Shown here piece after piece: positions 29,201 to 37,704 of a stretch of 64,000 bases of DNA. Within the stretch, counting starts at the first letter, position 1. Every line of letters begins with the position of its first letter. Source of the DNA: Chryseobacterium kimseyorum (lineage in GTDB: Bacteria > Bacteroidota > Bacteroidia > Flavobacteriales > Weeksellaceae); NCBI RefSeq assembly GCF_025971945.1, contig NZ_JAPDHW010000005.1, positions 139,996 through 203,995 on the forward strand. The letters are read 5' to 3'. The notes beneath the pieces are model-generated. The model had not been told where the DNA came from and searched no databases. It saw only the letters and a program-made list of their open reading frames with translations. Both the position numbers and the translations under genes were made by a program.

Positions 29201-29278
29201 GATGATGTACTATAACTTTCAGCAATGCAGAACACAGAAATTTTCAAGACTCCGTTTGCCGGCGTTTACCCTCACTAA

Positions 29279-29542
29279 ATTTCTAAAGCAGAGTGGAACA
29301 ATTACGATTTCCGAAGATGCATCCGGATTTATCCTAATCCCGCCACAGATTTTATTGAATTTAATGGAGATTTATCAACTAATTCCGGAGCAAACATTTA
29401 CAGTTTAGATGGAAAACTCATCAGGAAATCAGATTTAAAATCAGGAAAAATTCATGTTACAGATCTATCTCCCTCAGCTTACTTCATTGAACTATCAGGA
29501 AACAAAACATACTCAAATAGCGTAAAATTCATCAAAAAGTAA
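29279..29542 (+). pseudogene. Orphan T9SS C-terminal sorting domain (gene remnant)
   Basis: The frame is open from 29279 (just after a TAA) to a stop at 29540-29542 and reads IRIYPNPATDFIEFNG, then IYSLDGKLIRKSDLKSGKIH, then DLSPSAYFIEL and ends SNSVKFIKK. This is a complete type A T9SS sorting domain with no start codon, signal peptide or passenger. The remainder of the gene is gone, so this is the 3' scar of a deleted secreted-protein gene. Its own terminator (29571-29600) is still present. Confidence 0.85.
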
Positions 29543-29570
29543 TTATCATTAATTATTTCAAAATATATTC

Positions 29571-29600
29571 AACCGTTTTAAGTTTTTAGAACGGTTTTTG
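29571..29600 (+). terminator. Terminator of the T9SS remnant
   Basis: AACCGTTTTA and TAGAACGGTT (one G-T pair) form a 10-bp stem followed by TTTTTG, 28 bp past the remnant stop. Confidence 0.8.
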
Positions 29601-29686
29601 ATTTAACATCACTGTAATCAAATGTTCTCATAAATTTCATCTTATGAAGTATATTTTTTTCTAAATTAACTGTAAAATATAACGCC

Positions 29687-30451
29687 ATGAAAAAACTATT
29701 AATTCTAATTCCCTGTTTTCTTATTTCCGGTTTAAACGCACAGGAAATCACTACGTCAGAAGTGAACACTGTTCCTGAAGATAAAATGAACATAATTAAA
29801 ACCAATATTACAGGCTACGCTTTCCGAAACATCAATCTGTCTTATGAAAGATCTATCAATCGCTGGTTTGCCATTAATGTAGGGTTCGGAACTGTTGCAG
29901 AAGGAAAAGTTCCTTTTATGAATGCTTTTTTGAGTGAAGAAGATGAGAAAGACTTTGAGAATCTTAAAATCAAAGCTACGAACTTTACAATTGAGCCACG
30001 ATTCTATATCGGTCAGGGTTATGGAAAAGGATTTTATTTCTCACCCTATTACCGGTATTCAAAAGTTTCTACCAATACATTTGATTATACATACGATTAC
30101 AGCGCATTCGGAACTACCATTCCGATTCCTCTTAAAGGTTTAGGCGACGCAAGTGGAAACAGCGGCGGACTAATGGTTGGTGCACAGTTTTTCCTCAATA
30201 AACAGCATAGCTTTATCTTAGACTTTTGGATTGCAGGAGCTCATTATGGCTCGGGAAGAGGTGATTTCGATTTATCGAGCAACATTATTCTAACTCCGGA
30301 AATGCAGGCTGAGCTTAAAAGAGAAATTGAAAATTTAGATATTCCGTTTGTAGATTACACTGTAGAGACAAACTCCAATGGCGCCAGAATTAAAGTTGAT
30401 GGGCCGTGGGCAGGTTTTCGAAGCGGATTTTCGTTGGGATATAGATTTTAG
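29687..30451 (+). CDS. Outer-membrane beta-barrel protein (DUF3575-like)
   Basis: 254-aa protein with a signal peptide (KKLLILIPCFLISGLNAQ). The mature sequence has alternating aromatic/polar strands (RNINLSYERSINRWFAINVG, FTIEPRFYIGQGYGKGFYFS, GLMVGAQFFLNKQHSFILDF) and ends in an aromatic residue (GFRSGFSLGYRF), as outer-membrane barrels do. It resembles DUF3575 proteins of Bacteroidota. Role unknown. Confidence 0.85.
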   Translation: MKKLLILIPCFLISGLNAQEITTSEVNTVPEDKMNIIKTNITGYAFRNINLSYERSINRWFAINVGFGTVAEGKVPFMNAFLSEEDEKDFENLKIKATNFTIEPRFYIGQGYGKGFYFSPYYRYSKVSTNTFDYTYDYSAFGTTIPIPLKGLGDASGNSGGLMVGAQFFLNKQHSFILDFWIAGAHYGSGRGDFDLSSNIILTPEMQAELKREIENLDIPFVDYTVETNSNGARIKVDGPWAGFRSGFSLGYRF

Positions 30452-30462
30452 TTAATCTCCAC

Positions 30463-30503
30463 AAAAAGAAAACCGTTCACAGTTTGTGAACGGTTTTCTT
30501 TTT
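30463..30503. terminator. Bidirectional terminator
   Basis: GAAAACCGTTCAC (30468-30480) and GTGAACGGTTTTC (30486-30498) are a perfect 13-bp stem flanked by AAAAA and TTTTT, so it works on both strands. It separates the barrel gene (+) and the 70-aa gene (-), and its T run touches the latter's stop codon. Confidence 0.93.
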
Positions 30504-30714
30504 ATTTGTAGGCATCTTTAAATTTCTCAATAAGATGATCGAGCGTATGACGCTGTACATATACTGTCCTTATATCATCATATCGTGGGGATTTGTAAAA
30601 GACCTCATGGAAATCCATACTTCCATTTCCTACTTTTACCACTTTCTGAACATCAATGTTTAGTTTCTTTAATTCTTCTTTTAAGACTTGAAATTCGTCT
30701 TGGATATTATTCAT
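30502..30714 (-). CDS. Small protein of unknown function
   Basis: 70 aa from the ATG at 30714-30712 (the frame extends 12 codons further up, but MNNIQDEFQVLKEELKKLNI is the natural start). N-terminal amphipathic helix, then VGNGSMDFHEVFYKSPRYDD and a C-terminal helix. No family recognised. It ends inside the shared terminator. Confidence 0.6.
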   Translation of the reverse strand: MNNIQDEFQVLKEELKKLNIDVQKVVKVGNGSMDFHEVFYKSPRYDDIRTVYVQRHTLDHLIEKFKDAYK

Positions 30715-30793
30715 CTTTATATTTTGGTTTAAGTTAAAAATTAGCAACAATTATCAAAACAACCCCTATTAATTTCAACAGATGGTTAAATTT

Positions 30794-30809
30794 TTACTAA
30801 ATTTAGTAA
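30794..30809. repeat. Perfect 16-bp palindrome
   Basis: TTACTAAATTTAGTAA is fully self-complementary with no loop, more like a protein binding site (dimeric regulator) than an RNA hairpin. Confidence 0.6.
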
Positions 30810-30871
30810 TTTCATTTGAATTAACCATAGGGTTTGTAATATTTTTACACTTATTCTAAATAACAAAAACT

Positions 30872-30891
30872 ATACCTAAATATGTAGGTAT
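30872..30891. repeat. Inverted repeat
   Basis: ATACCTA (30872-30878) and TAGGTAT (30885-30891) are perfectly complementary around a 6-bp spacer. Confidence 0.5.
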
Positions 30892-30937
30892 TAATTAAAA
30901 GTGAATCTAATGTGAACGGAATGTTAACAAATGTAGA

Positions 30938-30978
30938 TTTAATAGGGCTTCTATTAAATGATTCAAGATGAATCATTT
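30938..30978. repeat. Two abutting stem-loops
   Basis: TTTAATAG-GGCTT-CTATTAAA (30938-30958) overlaps by three bases with AAATGATTC-AAGAT-GAATCATTT (30956-30978). Both are perfect with 5-nt loops. As they share bases, only one can form fully at a time, which is the layout of a switch, though this is inference. Confidence 0.55.
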
Positions 30979-31073
30979 ACGTATTTTAATAAAATTGCAG
31001 AGGTATTTAAATAAAATTAAAATTTCGTTTAACCTTAAAATATTTTAATCATCAAATAAAGAAATATACAGAT

Positions 31074-31409
31074 ATGAAAAATTTAATGATTATTACGCTT
31101 CTACTTTCAGGTTTCTCACTTTTACCGGCACAGAAAAATGAGACCTCAGATATTAAAGTAAAAAGAACCGCGACCCGAACACTTGATGATGAAAGCTCTC
31201 CTCATTTCATGCAGTTCGGAATCATGTCAAGAAATCATGACGAATTTAAAAAGAAATACGGAATTGCCGTCATCTACCAAAACTGTGTTATCAGCCAGTT
31301 TCTTTCTAAAAAAGCAAAAGAAAACAATCTGCTCATAGCCAAACAACTGACAGAAAAACATGGCGAAGGCTGGAAAAAAGACCTTGGATTTATTCCTTAC
31401 GGATTATAA
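31074..31409 (+). CDS. Small secreted protein of unknown function
   Basis: 111-aa protein with a signal peptide (KNLMIITLLLSGFSLLPAQ). The mature ~92 residues include FMQFGIMSRNHDEFKKKYGI and CVISQFLSKKAKENNLLIAK, with a single Cys. No family recognised. Its stop codon overlaps the stop of the convergent ABC transporter gene, both within TTATAA at 31404-31409. Its leader holds the inverted-repeat cluster. Confidence 0.78.
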   Translation: MKNLMIITLLLSGFSLLPAQKNETSDIKVKRTATRTLDDESSPHFMQFGIMSRNHDEFKKKYGIAVIYQNCVISQFLSKKAKENNLLIAKQLTEKHGEGWKKDLGFIPYGL

Positions 31410-33155
31410 TTCTTCCTCAACTTCAATCTCATGACGCAGCTGCGCTTTATACAAAGTCGCATAGTAACCATTTTTATCAAGAAGTTCAAGATGTTTTCCT
31501 TCTTCGACGATTTTACCATGCTCCATTACAATAATCTTATCAGCTTTTTCGATGGTAGAAAGTCGGTGTGCGATAATAATTGATGTCCTGTTTTTAGTGA
31601 TTTTTTCGGTGGCTCTCTGAATCAGTTTTTCACTTTCGTGATCAATCGATGAAGTGGCTTCGTCTAAAATTAAGATCTTAGGATCAGACAGATACGCTCT
31701 CAGAAATGACAACAACTGCCTCTGACCTAAGGATATAGATGAACCTCTCTCACTCACCACATATTCATAGCCACCGGGAAGACTTTCGATGAAATCATCC
31801 ACTTCAATTTCTTTGGCGCCGGCCTTTATTTTCTCTAACGTCACACTGTCATCCCCGAAAGCAAGATTCTCAAAAATACTTCCATGAAAAAGGAAAACAT
31901 CCTGTAAAACAACACCAATATGACTTCTCAGATTATACAGTTCATAGTCCTTCAGTTCGACATCATCAATGAAAATTTCCCCGGAATTGATATCGTAAAG
32001 TCTTGTTATCAAACTAATAATGGTAGATTTTCCTGCTCCGGTGGCACCGACAATCGCTACAGTTTCTCCCGGATTAACTATGAAATCAATTCCTTTTAAA
32101 ACTTCCTGCTTTTCGTCATACGCAAAACGCACATTTTTAAACTCAATCTTACCGTCAAATTGGTCTTTGGCTACTTTCCCGTTATTCGGCATGGCATAAT
32201 CTTCATCCATAATTCCCAAAACTCTCTCGGCACCCACAATTCCTCTCTGAATATTATTAAACCGGTCAGCAATTTGTCTCAAAGGACGGATCAACATTGA
32301 AATAAACTGAATAAACGCAATCACAACCCCCGCGCTGATGGTAATATAACCACCATAGAACAGTACGAAACCAATAAACAGTGAAGAAATCAATTCAACA
32401 ACAGGGAAAAACAGGGAAAAGATAAAAACAGTTTTCAATAATGCACTTTTCAGGGTGATATTGATGTCATCAAATTTTTGAAATTCCGCTTTCTGTCTGT
32501 TAAAAACCTGAATAATAGGCATTCCGGCTAATCTTTCCTGAACAAATGAATTCTGATTGGAAGTCCATGTTCTTTCATCGCCAAAAGCTTTCTTTAATCT
32601 TTTCTGAAAGAATCTTGTGATCACGACCATTAAAGGTAGAATTGCAAGAGAGATATAACTCAGGTGTACATCAACCTGAAACATCATAAAGAGAACAAAA
32701 ATAATCCTCAACACATCCCCAAAAACCATTAGAAAACCGTCTGTATACACCGTTGCGATAGTTTCAACATCTCCCACCGCACGCGTCACCAACTGACCGA
32801 TCGGAGTTTTATCAAAGAAAGCCGTTCTGAAATAGATGAGTTTGTTGTACAGTCGCTCACGGATATCTCTGATGACATTCTGCGAAATATAATTGGAGAA
32901 ATAAACCAGAAAGAAGTTTAATACTGTTTCGGCAAAAACCAATCCTACCAGACCATAGATATGCTTCATCATTAAGGCTTTATCTTTCAGCTTTGTGATG
33001 TCATTATCTACAATTTGCATCGTAAGATAAGGTCTGTACGTAGAAACGAGAGAAAGTATGATGGAAATAATCAGGGTAAAAATAAACCAGGAACGAAACT
33101 TCATACCGATGAAGAAAAGCCTTTTTACAATTGCCCAGGTATCTTGTTTTTTCAT
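31404..33155 (-). CDS. ABC exporter, fused permease and ATPase (MsbA-like)
   Basis: 583-aa half-transporter with an N-terminal six-helix membrane domain (about 15-310) and a C-terminal ATPase. Motifs: Walker A GATGAGKST, Q-loop VLQDVFLF, signature SLGQRQLL (a variant of LSGGQ), Walker B ILILDEATSSID, H-loop IIAHRLST. It works as a dimer. Substrates of this class are lipids, drugs or peptides, and it cannot be narrowed further. Alone in its operon as far as visible. Confidence 0.94.
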   Translation of the reverse strand: MKKQDTWAIVKRLFFIGMKFRSWFIFTLIISIILSLVSTYRPYLTMQIVDNDITKLKDKALMMKHIYGLVGLVFAETVLNFFLVYFSNYISQNVIRDIRERLYNKLIYFRTAFFDKTPIGQLVTRAVGDVETIATVYTDGFLMVFGDVLRIIFVLFMMFQVDVHLSYISLAILPLMVVITRFFQKRLKKAFGDERTWTSNQNSFVQERLAGMPIIQVFNRQKAEFQKFDDINITLKSALLKTVFIFSLFFPVVELISSLFIGFVLFYGGYITISAGVVIAFIQFISMLIRPLRQIADRFNNIQRGIVGAERVLGIMDEDYAMPNNGKVAKDQFDGKIEFKNVRFAYDEKQEVLKGIDFIVNPGETVAIVGATGAGKSTIISLITRLYDINSGEIFIDDVELKDYELYNLRSHIGVVLQDVFLFHGSIFENLAFGDDSVTLEKIKAGAKEIEVDDFIESLPGGYEYVVSERGSSISLGQRQLLSFLRAYLSDPKILILDEATSSIDHESEKLIQRATEKITKNRTSIIIAHRLSTIEKADKIIVMEHGKIVEEGKHLELLDKNGYYATLYKAQLRHEIEVEEEL

Positions 33156-33284
33156 TATAGAAATTGACGTAAAGAATTAATTTGAAAAATTCTCTGCAAA
33201 AATACGGCTTTAAAATTTTACAGCGTTTAGAACTCCATTAAATAGTCATAGAAAGTTTCTGACTCCCGTTATTTAGAGAATAAA

Positions 33285-34055
33285 TTACTGCAGCTTTTTC
33301 AACCAGTCTAAAACGTATCCTGCAACTTCTTCCCAACCCTTTTCACCGGCTATAAAATGACTTCTTCCCTCAAACACTTTAAAATCCACAACACTTTTTT
33401 GATCTCTATAAGCATTGGCAATTTTTCTTGAAAATTCGGCCGGGAAAATCTTATCGTTCGAACCTGCGATAAATAATAACGGTTCATGAGGTTTATTTAA
33501 ATCTAATTTTGCAGAAGATTTGAAAAGTGGATCTCTTGCCAATTTTCTACTTTCAGGAGTGGCAACAGTCTCGTACAATTTATCACTTTCAGCTTTGGTA
33601 TAATTGTTAAAAAACGCTTTGTGATACCATTCTTTTGTTCCTAAAAATGCAGAGTTTCCCTCGAAGAAATTCACGACAGGCCAAACTACTTTCACAGTGG
33701 AAAAAGGAGCCATAACATTTTTTGGAGGTGCACCGTCGATGCTTACTCCGGCAACCGCTTTTCCCATGTCAATCAGTTTCTGAACCATCAATCCACCAAA
33801 TGAATGTCCGATAATAATGGGTTTTTCGGGAAGAGTGTCGATAAATCTATCCAAATTTTCTACGACGTCATCAAAGCCAACACTTTTCAGTTCAGAAGGA
33901 ACGTTTCTTTTTAAATCAATTGGATTTCCCTCATGTCCGGGATTTGATGGAGTGTGAACGGTGTAACCTTGAGCTTCAAAATAAGTTTTCCAGTTTTTCC
34001 AGCTTGTATTGTTAACGAATAATCCGTGAATCAATACGATAGTTTTTGTTTTCAT
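33285..34055 (-). CDS. Alpha/beta hydrolase
   Basis: 256-aa cytoplasmic alpha/beta-fold hydrolase. The N-terminal strand and oxyanion region IVLIHGLFVNNTSWKN, nucleophile elbow GHSFGG with the catalytic Ser, an acid in FIAGSNDKIFPAEF, and the catalytic His in EGRSHFI. The substrate is unknown. The upstream neighbour on the same strand, with a 228-bp gap, is a Crp/Fnr regulator, which could act on it. Confidence 0.92.
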   Translation of the reverse strand: MKTKTIVLIHGLFVNNTSWKNWKTYFEAQGYTVHTPSNPGHEGNPIDLKRNVPSELKSVGFDDVVENLDRFIDTLPEKPIIIGHSFGGLMVQKLIDMGKAVAGVSIDGAPPKNVMAPFSTVKVVWPVVNFFEGNSAFLGTKEWYHKAFFNNYTKAESDKLYETVATPESRKLARDPLFKSSAKLDLNKPHEPLLFIAGSNDKIFPAEFSRKIANAYRDQKSVVDFKVFEGRSHFIAGEKGWEEVAGYVLDWLKKLQ

Positions 34056-34283
34056 AATAAATATTGTTTTAAATTATGAGACAAAGTTGCGCAGATTAAC
34101 TGAGGATAATTTTAACTTTGGTTAAAATCGTAAGACTGATTTAAATTTTATCTGATTAGTGTTCAAATATTATTTTGATGAAAAGTGCGAAGATTATTTT
34201 TAAAATTAATGCAAATATTTTTTAGTCCTCACAAGTGTAAACTCAGCAGAGATCACAAACTTAAGCACATAAAAAAATGTAGT

Positions 34284-34871
34284 TTAATTTCCTGAAATTC
34301 TTTTTCTTATTCTGCTCAGAGATGGTCCCTGAATGCCCAAATAAGATGAAATATGATACAACGGAACATTGTTAAAAATATCAGGATGCTGTTTAATTAA
34401 ATCTAAATATCGCTCTTCTGGAGATTTTAAAATAAAGCCTTCAATTCTGCTCATCGATACATTAAACGCTTCCTGTGCCAGAAGTCTGCCGAATTTTTCC
34501 CATTGATGCGATTGTTGATACAAAGAATGTAAATCTGTATATCGAATATAGATTATTGAAGCATCCGTTAAAGCCTGAGTATAATAATCACAAGGAATCT
34601 GATTGATAAAACTTTTAAAAGAAACGACAAAACCATGCGCTGAATAAAGAAAAACATTCTTCTCCTCTCCTGTTTTTTCATCAATCGTGTAAGAGCGGAA
34701 AACTCCATCTACAATAAACCCGAAATAGGTACAGACTGTAGCTCGTAGATTGAAAAAATCTCCTTTACGGTAATCTTTGGGTAACCAAAAATCTGAAGAT
34801 AATTTAAAATCTTCTTCGGTGAGACCAGCAAATTGATTGAGTGCAAAAGCCAATTTTTCGATTTCAGTCAT
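34284..34871 (-). CDS. Crp/Fnr family transcriptional regulator
   Basis: 195-aa regulator with an N-terminal cyclic-nucleotide-binding-like beta roll (KGDFFNLRATVCTYFGFIVD, FRSYTIDEKTGEEKNVFLYS) and a C-terminal helix-turn-helix (LYHISSYLGIQGPSLSRIRK). The cAMP phosphate-binding Arg-Ser motif is not evident and the FNR cysteines are absent, so the ligand is unknown. This short type is common in Bacteroidota and often lies next to the genes it controls, here the hydrolase. Confidence 0.9.
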   Translation of the reverse strand: MTEIEKLAFALNQFAGLTEEDFKLSSDFWLPKDYRKGDFFNLRATVCTYFGFIVDGVFRSYTIDEKTGEEKNVFLYSAHGFVVSFKSFINQIPCDYYTQALTDASIIYIRYTDLHSLYQQSHQWEKFGRLLAQEAFNVSMSRIEGFILKSPEERYLDLIKQHPDIFNNVPLYHISSYLGIQGPSLSRIRKRISGN

Positions 34872-35004
34872 GGTTTTTATTTTGAGTTTACATCAAGTTT
34901 GTCATTCTGCAAGAATCTAAGCTGATTATTCAAAATTTAAAAATAAACATTATTTAGATTCCTGCGGAAAAAGGCTCGTCTTTGTTAAAATTATGAAATA
35001 AATC

Positions 35005-35739
35005 TTATTCAAAATCATACCCCACATCCACCAGATATAATGCATGCGCCGGCGCGGAAACCCCTGCAGAGTTTCTATTTTTATTTTCTATTACCTCTCG
35101 CATATCTTCAGGTTTTATTTTTCCTGAACCAACTTCAATCATAGTTCCTACTATCGCCCTTACCATATTTCTGAGGAAGCGGTTTGCAGAAATTGTGAAT
35201 TTTAATTCAGTTCCGTTTTGTTCCCATTCTGCTCTGTACATTTTGCAGAGATTGGTTTTGTTGTCGGTGTGCAGTTTCGCAAAACTTGTAAAATCTTCAT
35301 ATTCAAAAAGAATTTTGCAGGCTTCGTTCATTTTTTCGACATCTATATTTCTTCGCCAGAGCTGCCAGGCAGAATCTTGTGTAAATGGGTTCTTCTCTAA
35401 AGAAATATAATATTCATACGTCCTGAAAGTCGCATCAAATCTTGCATGAAAATCATCTCTTACGGGAAAAATTCTTTTAATGGAAATATCCGCCGGTAGA
35501 AAACTGTTCATTTTGTGATTTAACTGATTGCTTAAAACCTGCTCAGTTTCAAAATGCGCAAACATTTTTTTAGCGTGCACTCCCGTATCAGTTCTCCCCG
35601 CTCCAGTTGTTTTGATGGGTTCACGCAGAATGGTAGAAAGTGCTTTTTCCAGCTCTTCCTGCACAGAAACGTCATTGGGCTGAATCTGATAGCCAAAATA
35701 ATTTTTACCGTTGTATGAAAATTCTATAAAATATCTCAA
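35005..35739 (-). CDS. truA: tRNA pseudouridine(38-40) synthase TruA
   Basis: 244-aa TruA, which makes pseudouridine at positions 38-40 of the tRNA anticodon arm. The catalytic Asp lies in GAGRTDTGVHA. Other signatures are FSYNGKNYFGYQIQP at the start, DFHARFDATFRTYEYYI, and RFLRNMVRAIVGTMIEVG. Normal length. Single-gene unit on the minus strand, divergent from lpxK. Confidence 0.97.
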   Translation of the reverse strand: MRYFIEFSYNGKNYFGYQIQPNDVSVQEELEKALSTILREPIKTTGAGRTDTGVHAKKMFAHFETEQVLSNQLNHKMNSFLPADISIKRIFPVRDDFHARFDATFRTYEYYISLEKNPFTQDSAWQLWRRNIDVEKMNEACKILFEYEDFTSFAKLHTDNKTNLCKMYRAEWEQNGTELKFTISANRFLRNMVRAIVGTMIEVGSGKIKPEDMREVIENKNRNSAGVSAPAHALYLVDVGYDFE

Positions 35740-35925
35740 TTCAAAATAGATGTTAGATTGTAGATTTATTTCAGAGTGTCGGTCATTTTAAATTTCTCTA
35801 CGACTGTCAACTCTAAAACAATACTGCAAAAATAATTTAATTTAACAATAATAGAAAACTGATTAATTTTTAAATAAATGTTGATAAATCATAGGTACAA
35901 CCTGTAAAAATCGTCTATAAATTCT

Positions 35926-35933
35926 TATTTTTG
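35926..35933 (+). promoter_or_regulatory. Candidate -7 element of lpxK
   Basis: TATTTTTG matches TAnnTTTG and ends only 7 bp before the lpxK ATG, so transcription would start at or next to the start codon (leaderless mRNA). A CTG at 35902-35904 sits at a fitting -33 distance (21-bp spacer). Confidence 0.5.
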
Positions 35934-35940
35934 CCTGCGT

Positions 35941-36966
35941 ATGAAAAGATGGTATCTCTATCCTTTTTCTTTAGGTTATCACATGGTTACGGGCATCCGA
36001 AACAATATGTATGATCTGGGGATGTTTAAATCTACGAAATTCAAAACTCCGATTATCAACGTCGGCAATCTTTCTGTGGGCGGAAGCGGAAAATCACCTA
36101 TGGTAATGTATCTCGCCACATTTTTATCAAAATACTACAGAACCGGCGTCTTGTCGCGTGGTTATGGAAGATTGACAAAAGGTTATGATGTGACGAACTA
36201 CGACAGTAATTACAAAACTGTTGGTGACGAAGCAATGCAGTTATTTGAGCGTTTCAAAAACCGTTTTGTTATAGCAGTTTCAGAAGAAAGAGTTCCAGGA
36301 GCAAAGAAAGTGATCGATGATATGGATCTTGATGTTTTGATTTTGGATGATGCAATGCAGCATAGAGCCATCAAAGCAGGATTCAATATTTTAATGACCG
36401 ATTTTAACGATCCATACTTTAAAGATCATCTTTTACCGGCCGGAGATTTAAGAGAATCCAGAGCGGGAGCAAATCGTGCAGACATTATTATGGTCAGCAA
36501 ATGTCCCGATGAACTTACGGAGGAAACCAAGCAGTATTATATCTCAAGGATAAAACCGTCATATAAGCAGAAAGTATTTTTCTCATCGATTGGTTATGAT
36601 GAAAACGTTTATGCAAGAGACAAAGTACTTCCTGATAACAACCTGAATTATTACGATATTCTTCTCATCACGGGAATTGCCAATCCAAAACCTTTACAGG
36701 ATCATTTGGCTAAATTTTCTCAGAAAGTGACGCATCTGAAATTCAGAGACCATCACAATTTCTCGGATGACGATATCAAAAAGATTTTCGCAGAATACAA
36801 AAAGCTTGGCGAATACAAACTGATTCTAACGACAGAAAAAGATTATGTTCGTCTGAAAACCTTTGATTATCTGCGTGATCTGGTCTACTACTGGCCAATT
36901 AATGTGATTATCGACAGAAAAGAGGAATTTAATCAGATGATTTTAGACTATACCAATAAAAAATAG
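35941..36966 (+). CDS. lpxK: Tetraacyldisaccharide 4'-kinase LpxK
   Basis: 341-aa inner-membrane-associated kinase that phosphorylates the lipid A precursor disaccharide at the 4' position. The N-terminal amphipathic segment (KRWYLYPFSLGYHMVTGIRN), the P-loop NLSVGGSGKSPM, GVLSRGYGR, and LILDDAMQHR (with Asp of the Walker-B-like site) are all present. Length is typical. It has its own promoter and terminator. Confidence 0.97.
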   Translation: MKRWYLYPFSLGYHMVTGIRNNMYDLGMFKSTKFKTPIINVGNLSVGGSGKSPMVMYLATFLSKYYRTGVLSRGYGRLTKGYDVTNYDSNYKTVGDEAMQLFERFKNRFVIAVSEERVPGAKKVIDDMDLDVLILDDAMQHRAIKAGFNILMTDFNDPYFKDHLLPAGDLRESRAGANRADIIMVSKCPDELTEETKQYYISRIKPSYKQKVFFSSIGYDENVYARDKVLPDNNLNYYDILLITGIANPKPLQDHLAKFSQKVTHLKFRDHHNFSDDDIKKIFAEYKKLGEYKLILTTEKDYVRLKTFDYLRDLVYYWPINVIIDRKEEFNQMILDYTNKK

Positions 36967-36972
36967 ATACAG

Positions 36973-37003
36973 AAATCCGCGGCAGATGTTGCGGATTTTT
37001 CTT
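36973..37003 (+). terminator. lpxK terminator
   Basis: AAATCCGC (36973-36980) and GCGGATTT (36991-36998) form a stem followed by a T-rich tract, 7 bp past the stop. Confidence 0.88.
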
Positions 37004-37101
37004 TTGGAATATAGAAACTTTCAATCTCTTAAATTTTTATTAATACTGATAATTTCAGAGTGAATTTACGTTCCATTGTTTAGTTTTGTAAAAAAAATAG
37101 A

Positions 37102-37617
37102 ATGAAGCAGTTGTTGACTTTTTTGATGTTGAGTATTTTTACTTTAGGATGTTCTCAGAAAACACCTGACGTGTTGAAAACTGAGTTTTCAAAAGAAGCA
37201 CTTAATCAAAAATTACAAAATGAAGAGGGAAAAGACGTTACCGTTCAGGAAATTCTGAATCAGCACAAAGGAAAAGTGGTAGTCATAGATTTTTGGGCGG
37301 GATGGTGCAGAGATTGTTTAAAAGCATTTCCAAAAGCGATTGAGCTGGAAAAGAATAATCCAAATGTAGATTTTGTATTCTTCTCTCTTGACCGTTCAAA
37401 AGAAGGTTTCGACAGAAGTCTTGAGAAATTCAGTATGAAAGAAAAAGAAAACTATTGGTTTTCCACAGGCTGGAAGAATGACTTTAACAATTACATCGAA
37501 CTCAACTGGATCCCAAGATATATGATCATAGATCAGAAATCAAAAATCGCAAAATACTATGCAATCACTCCTGAAGATCCGGAAATTCAGACTACGATTG
37601 ATCAGCTTTTGAAGTAG
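37102..37617 (+). CDS. Thioredoxin-like lipoprotein (TlpA family)
   Basis: 171-aa lipoprotein (lipobox FTLGCSQ, Cys at residue 17) anchored on the periplasmic side. Thioredoxin fold with the redox motif WAGWCRDC (CxxC) and a cis-Pro candidate in LNWIPRYMIID. It probably reduces or isomerises disulfides, or reduces cytochrome c precursors, as TlpA/ResA proteins do. The partner is unknown. It lies between lpxK and dinB but appears independently transcribed. Confidence 0.9.
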   Translation: MKQLLTFLMLSIFTLGCSQKTPDVLKTEFSKEALNQKLQNEEGKDVTVQEILNQHKGKVVVIDFWAGWCRDCLKAFPKAIELEKNNPNVDFVFFSLDRSKEGFDRSLEKFSMKEKENYWFSTGWKNDFNNYIELNWIPRYMIIDQKSKIAKYYAITPEDPEIQTTIDQLLK

Positions 37618-37677
37618 GTCGCCGAAAAATGTAGTTTCGAATCTCATCCCTGATTTAATTTTAAAACAGAAATAACA

Positions 37678-37704
37678 GAATCCATATCTTTGTGATATGG
37701 ATTC
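37678..37704. promoter_or_regulatory. Perfect inverted repeat over the dinB promoter and start codon
   Basis: GAATCCATATC (37678-37688) and GATATGGATTC (37694-37704) are perfectly complementary over 11 bp with a TTTGT spacer. The ATG of dinB (37697-37699) lies in the right arm, and TATCTTTG (37685-37692), a match to the TAnnTTTG promoter element, spans the left arm and spacer. It could be an operator or an RNA hairpin that hides the start. Confidence 0.65.

Larger units (their letters stand above)
30715..31073. other. Gene-free segment dense in inverted repeats
   Basis: 359 bp with no open frame of note, between the 70-aa gene (-) and a small secreted protein (+). Within 30794-30978 it contains four inverted repeats (annotated separately). 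Flanking bases are very AT-rich, and no clear TAnnTTTG promoter is seen. Confidence 0.7.

Noticed and set aside
29154..29408. 84-aa frame after the DUF1801 gene
   Set aside because: It is a shadow frame of the T9SS sorting-domain remnant, which reads a clear domain in another frame.
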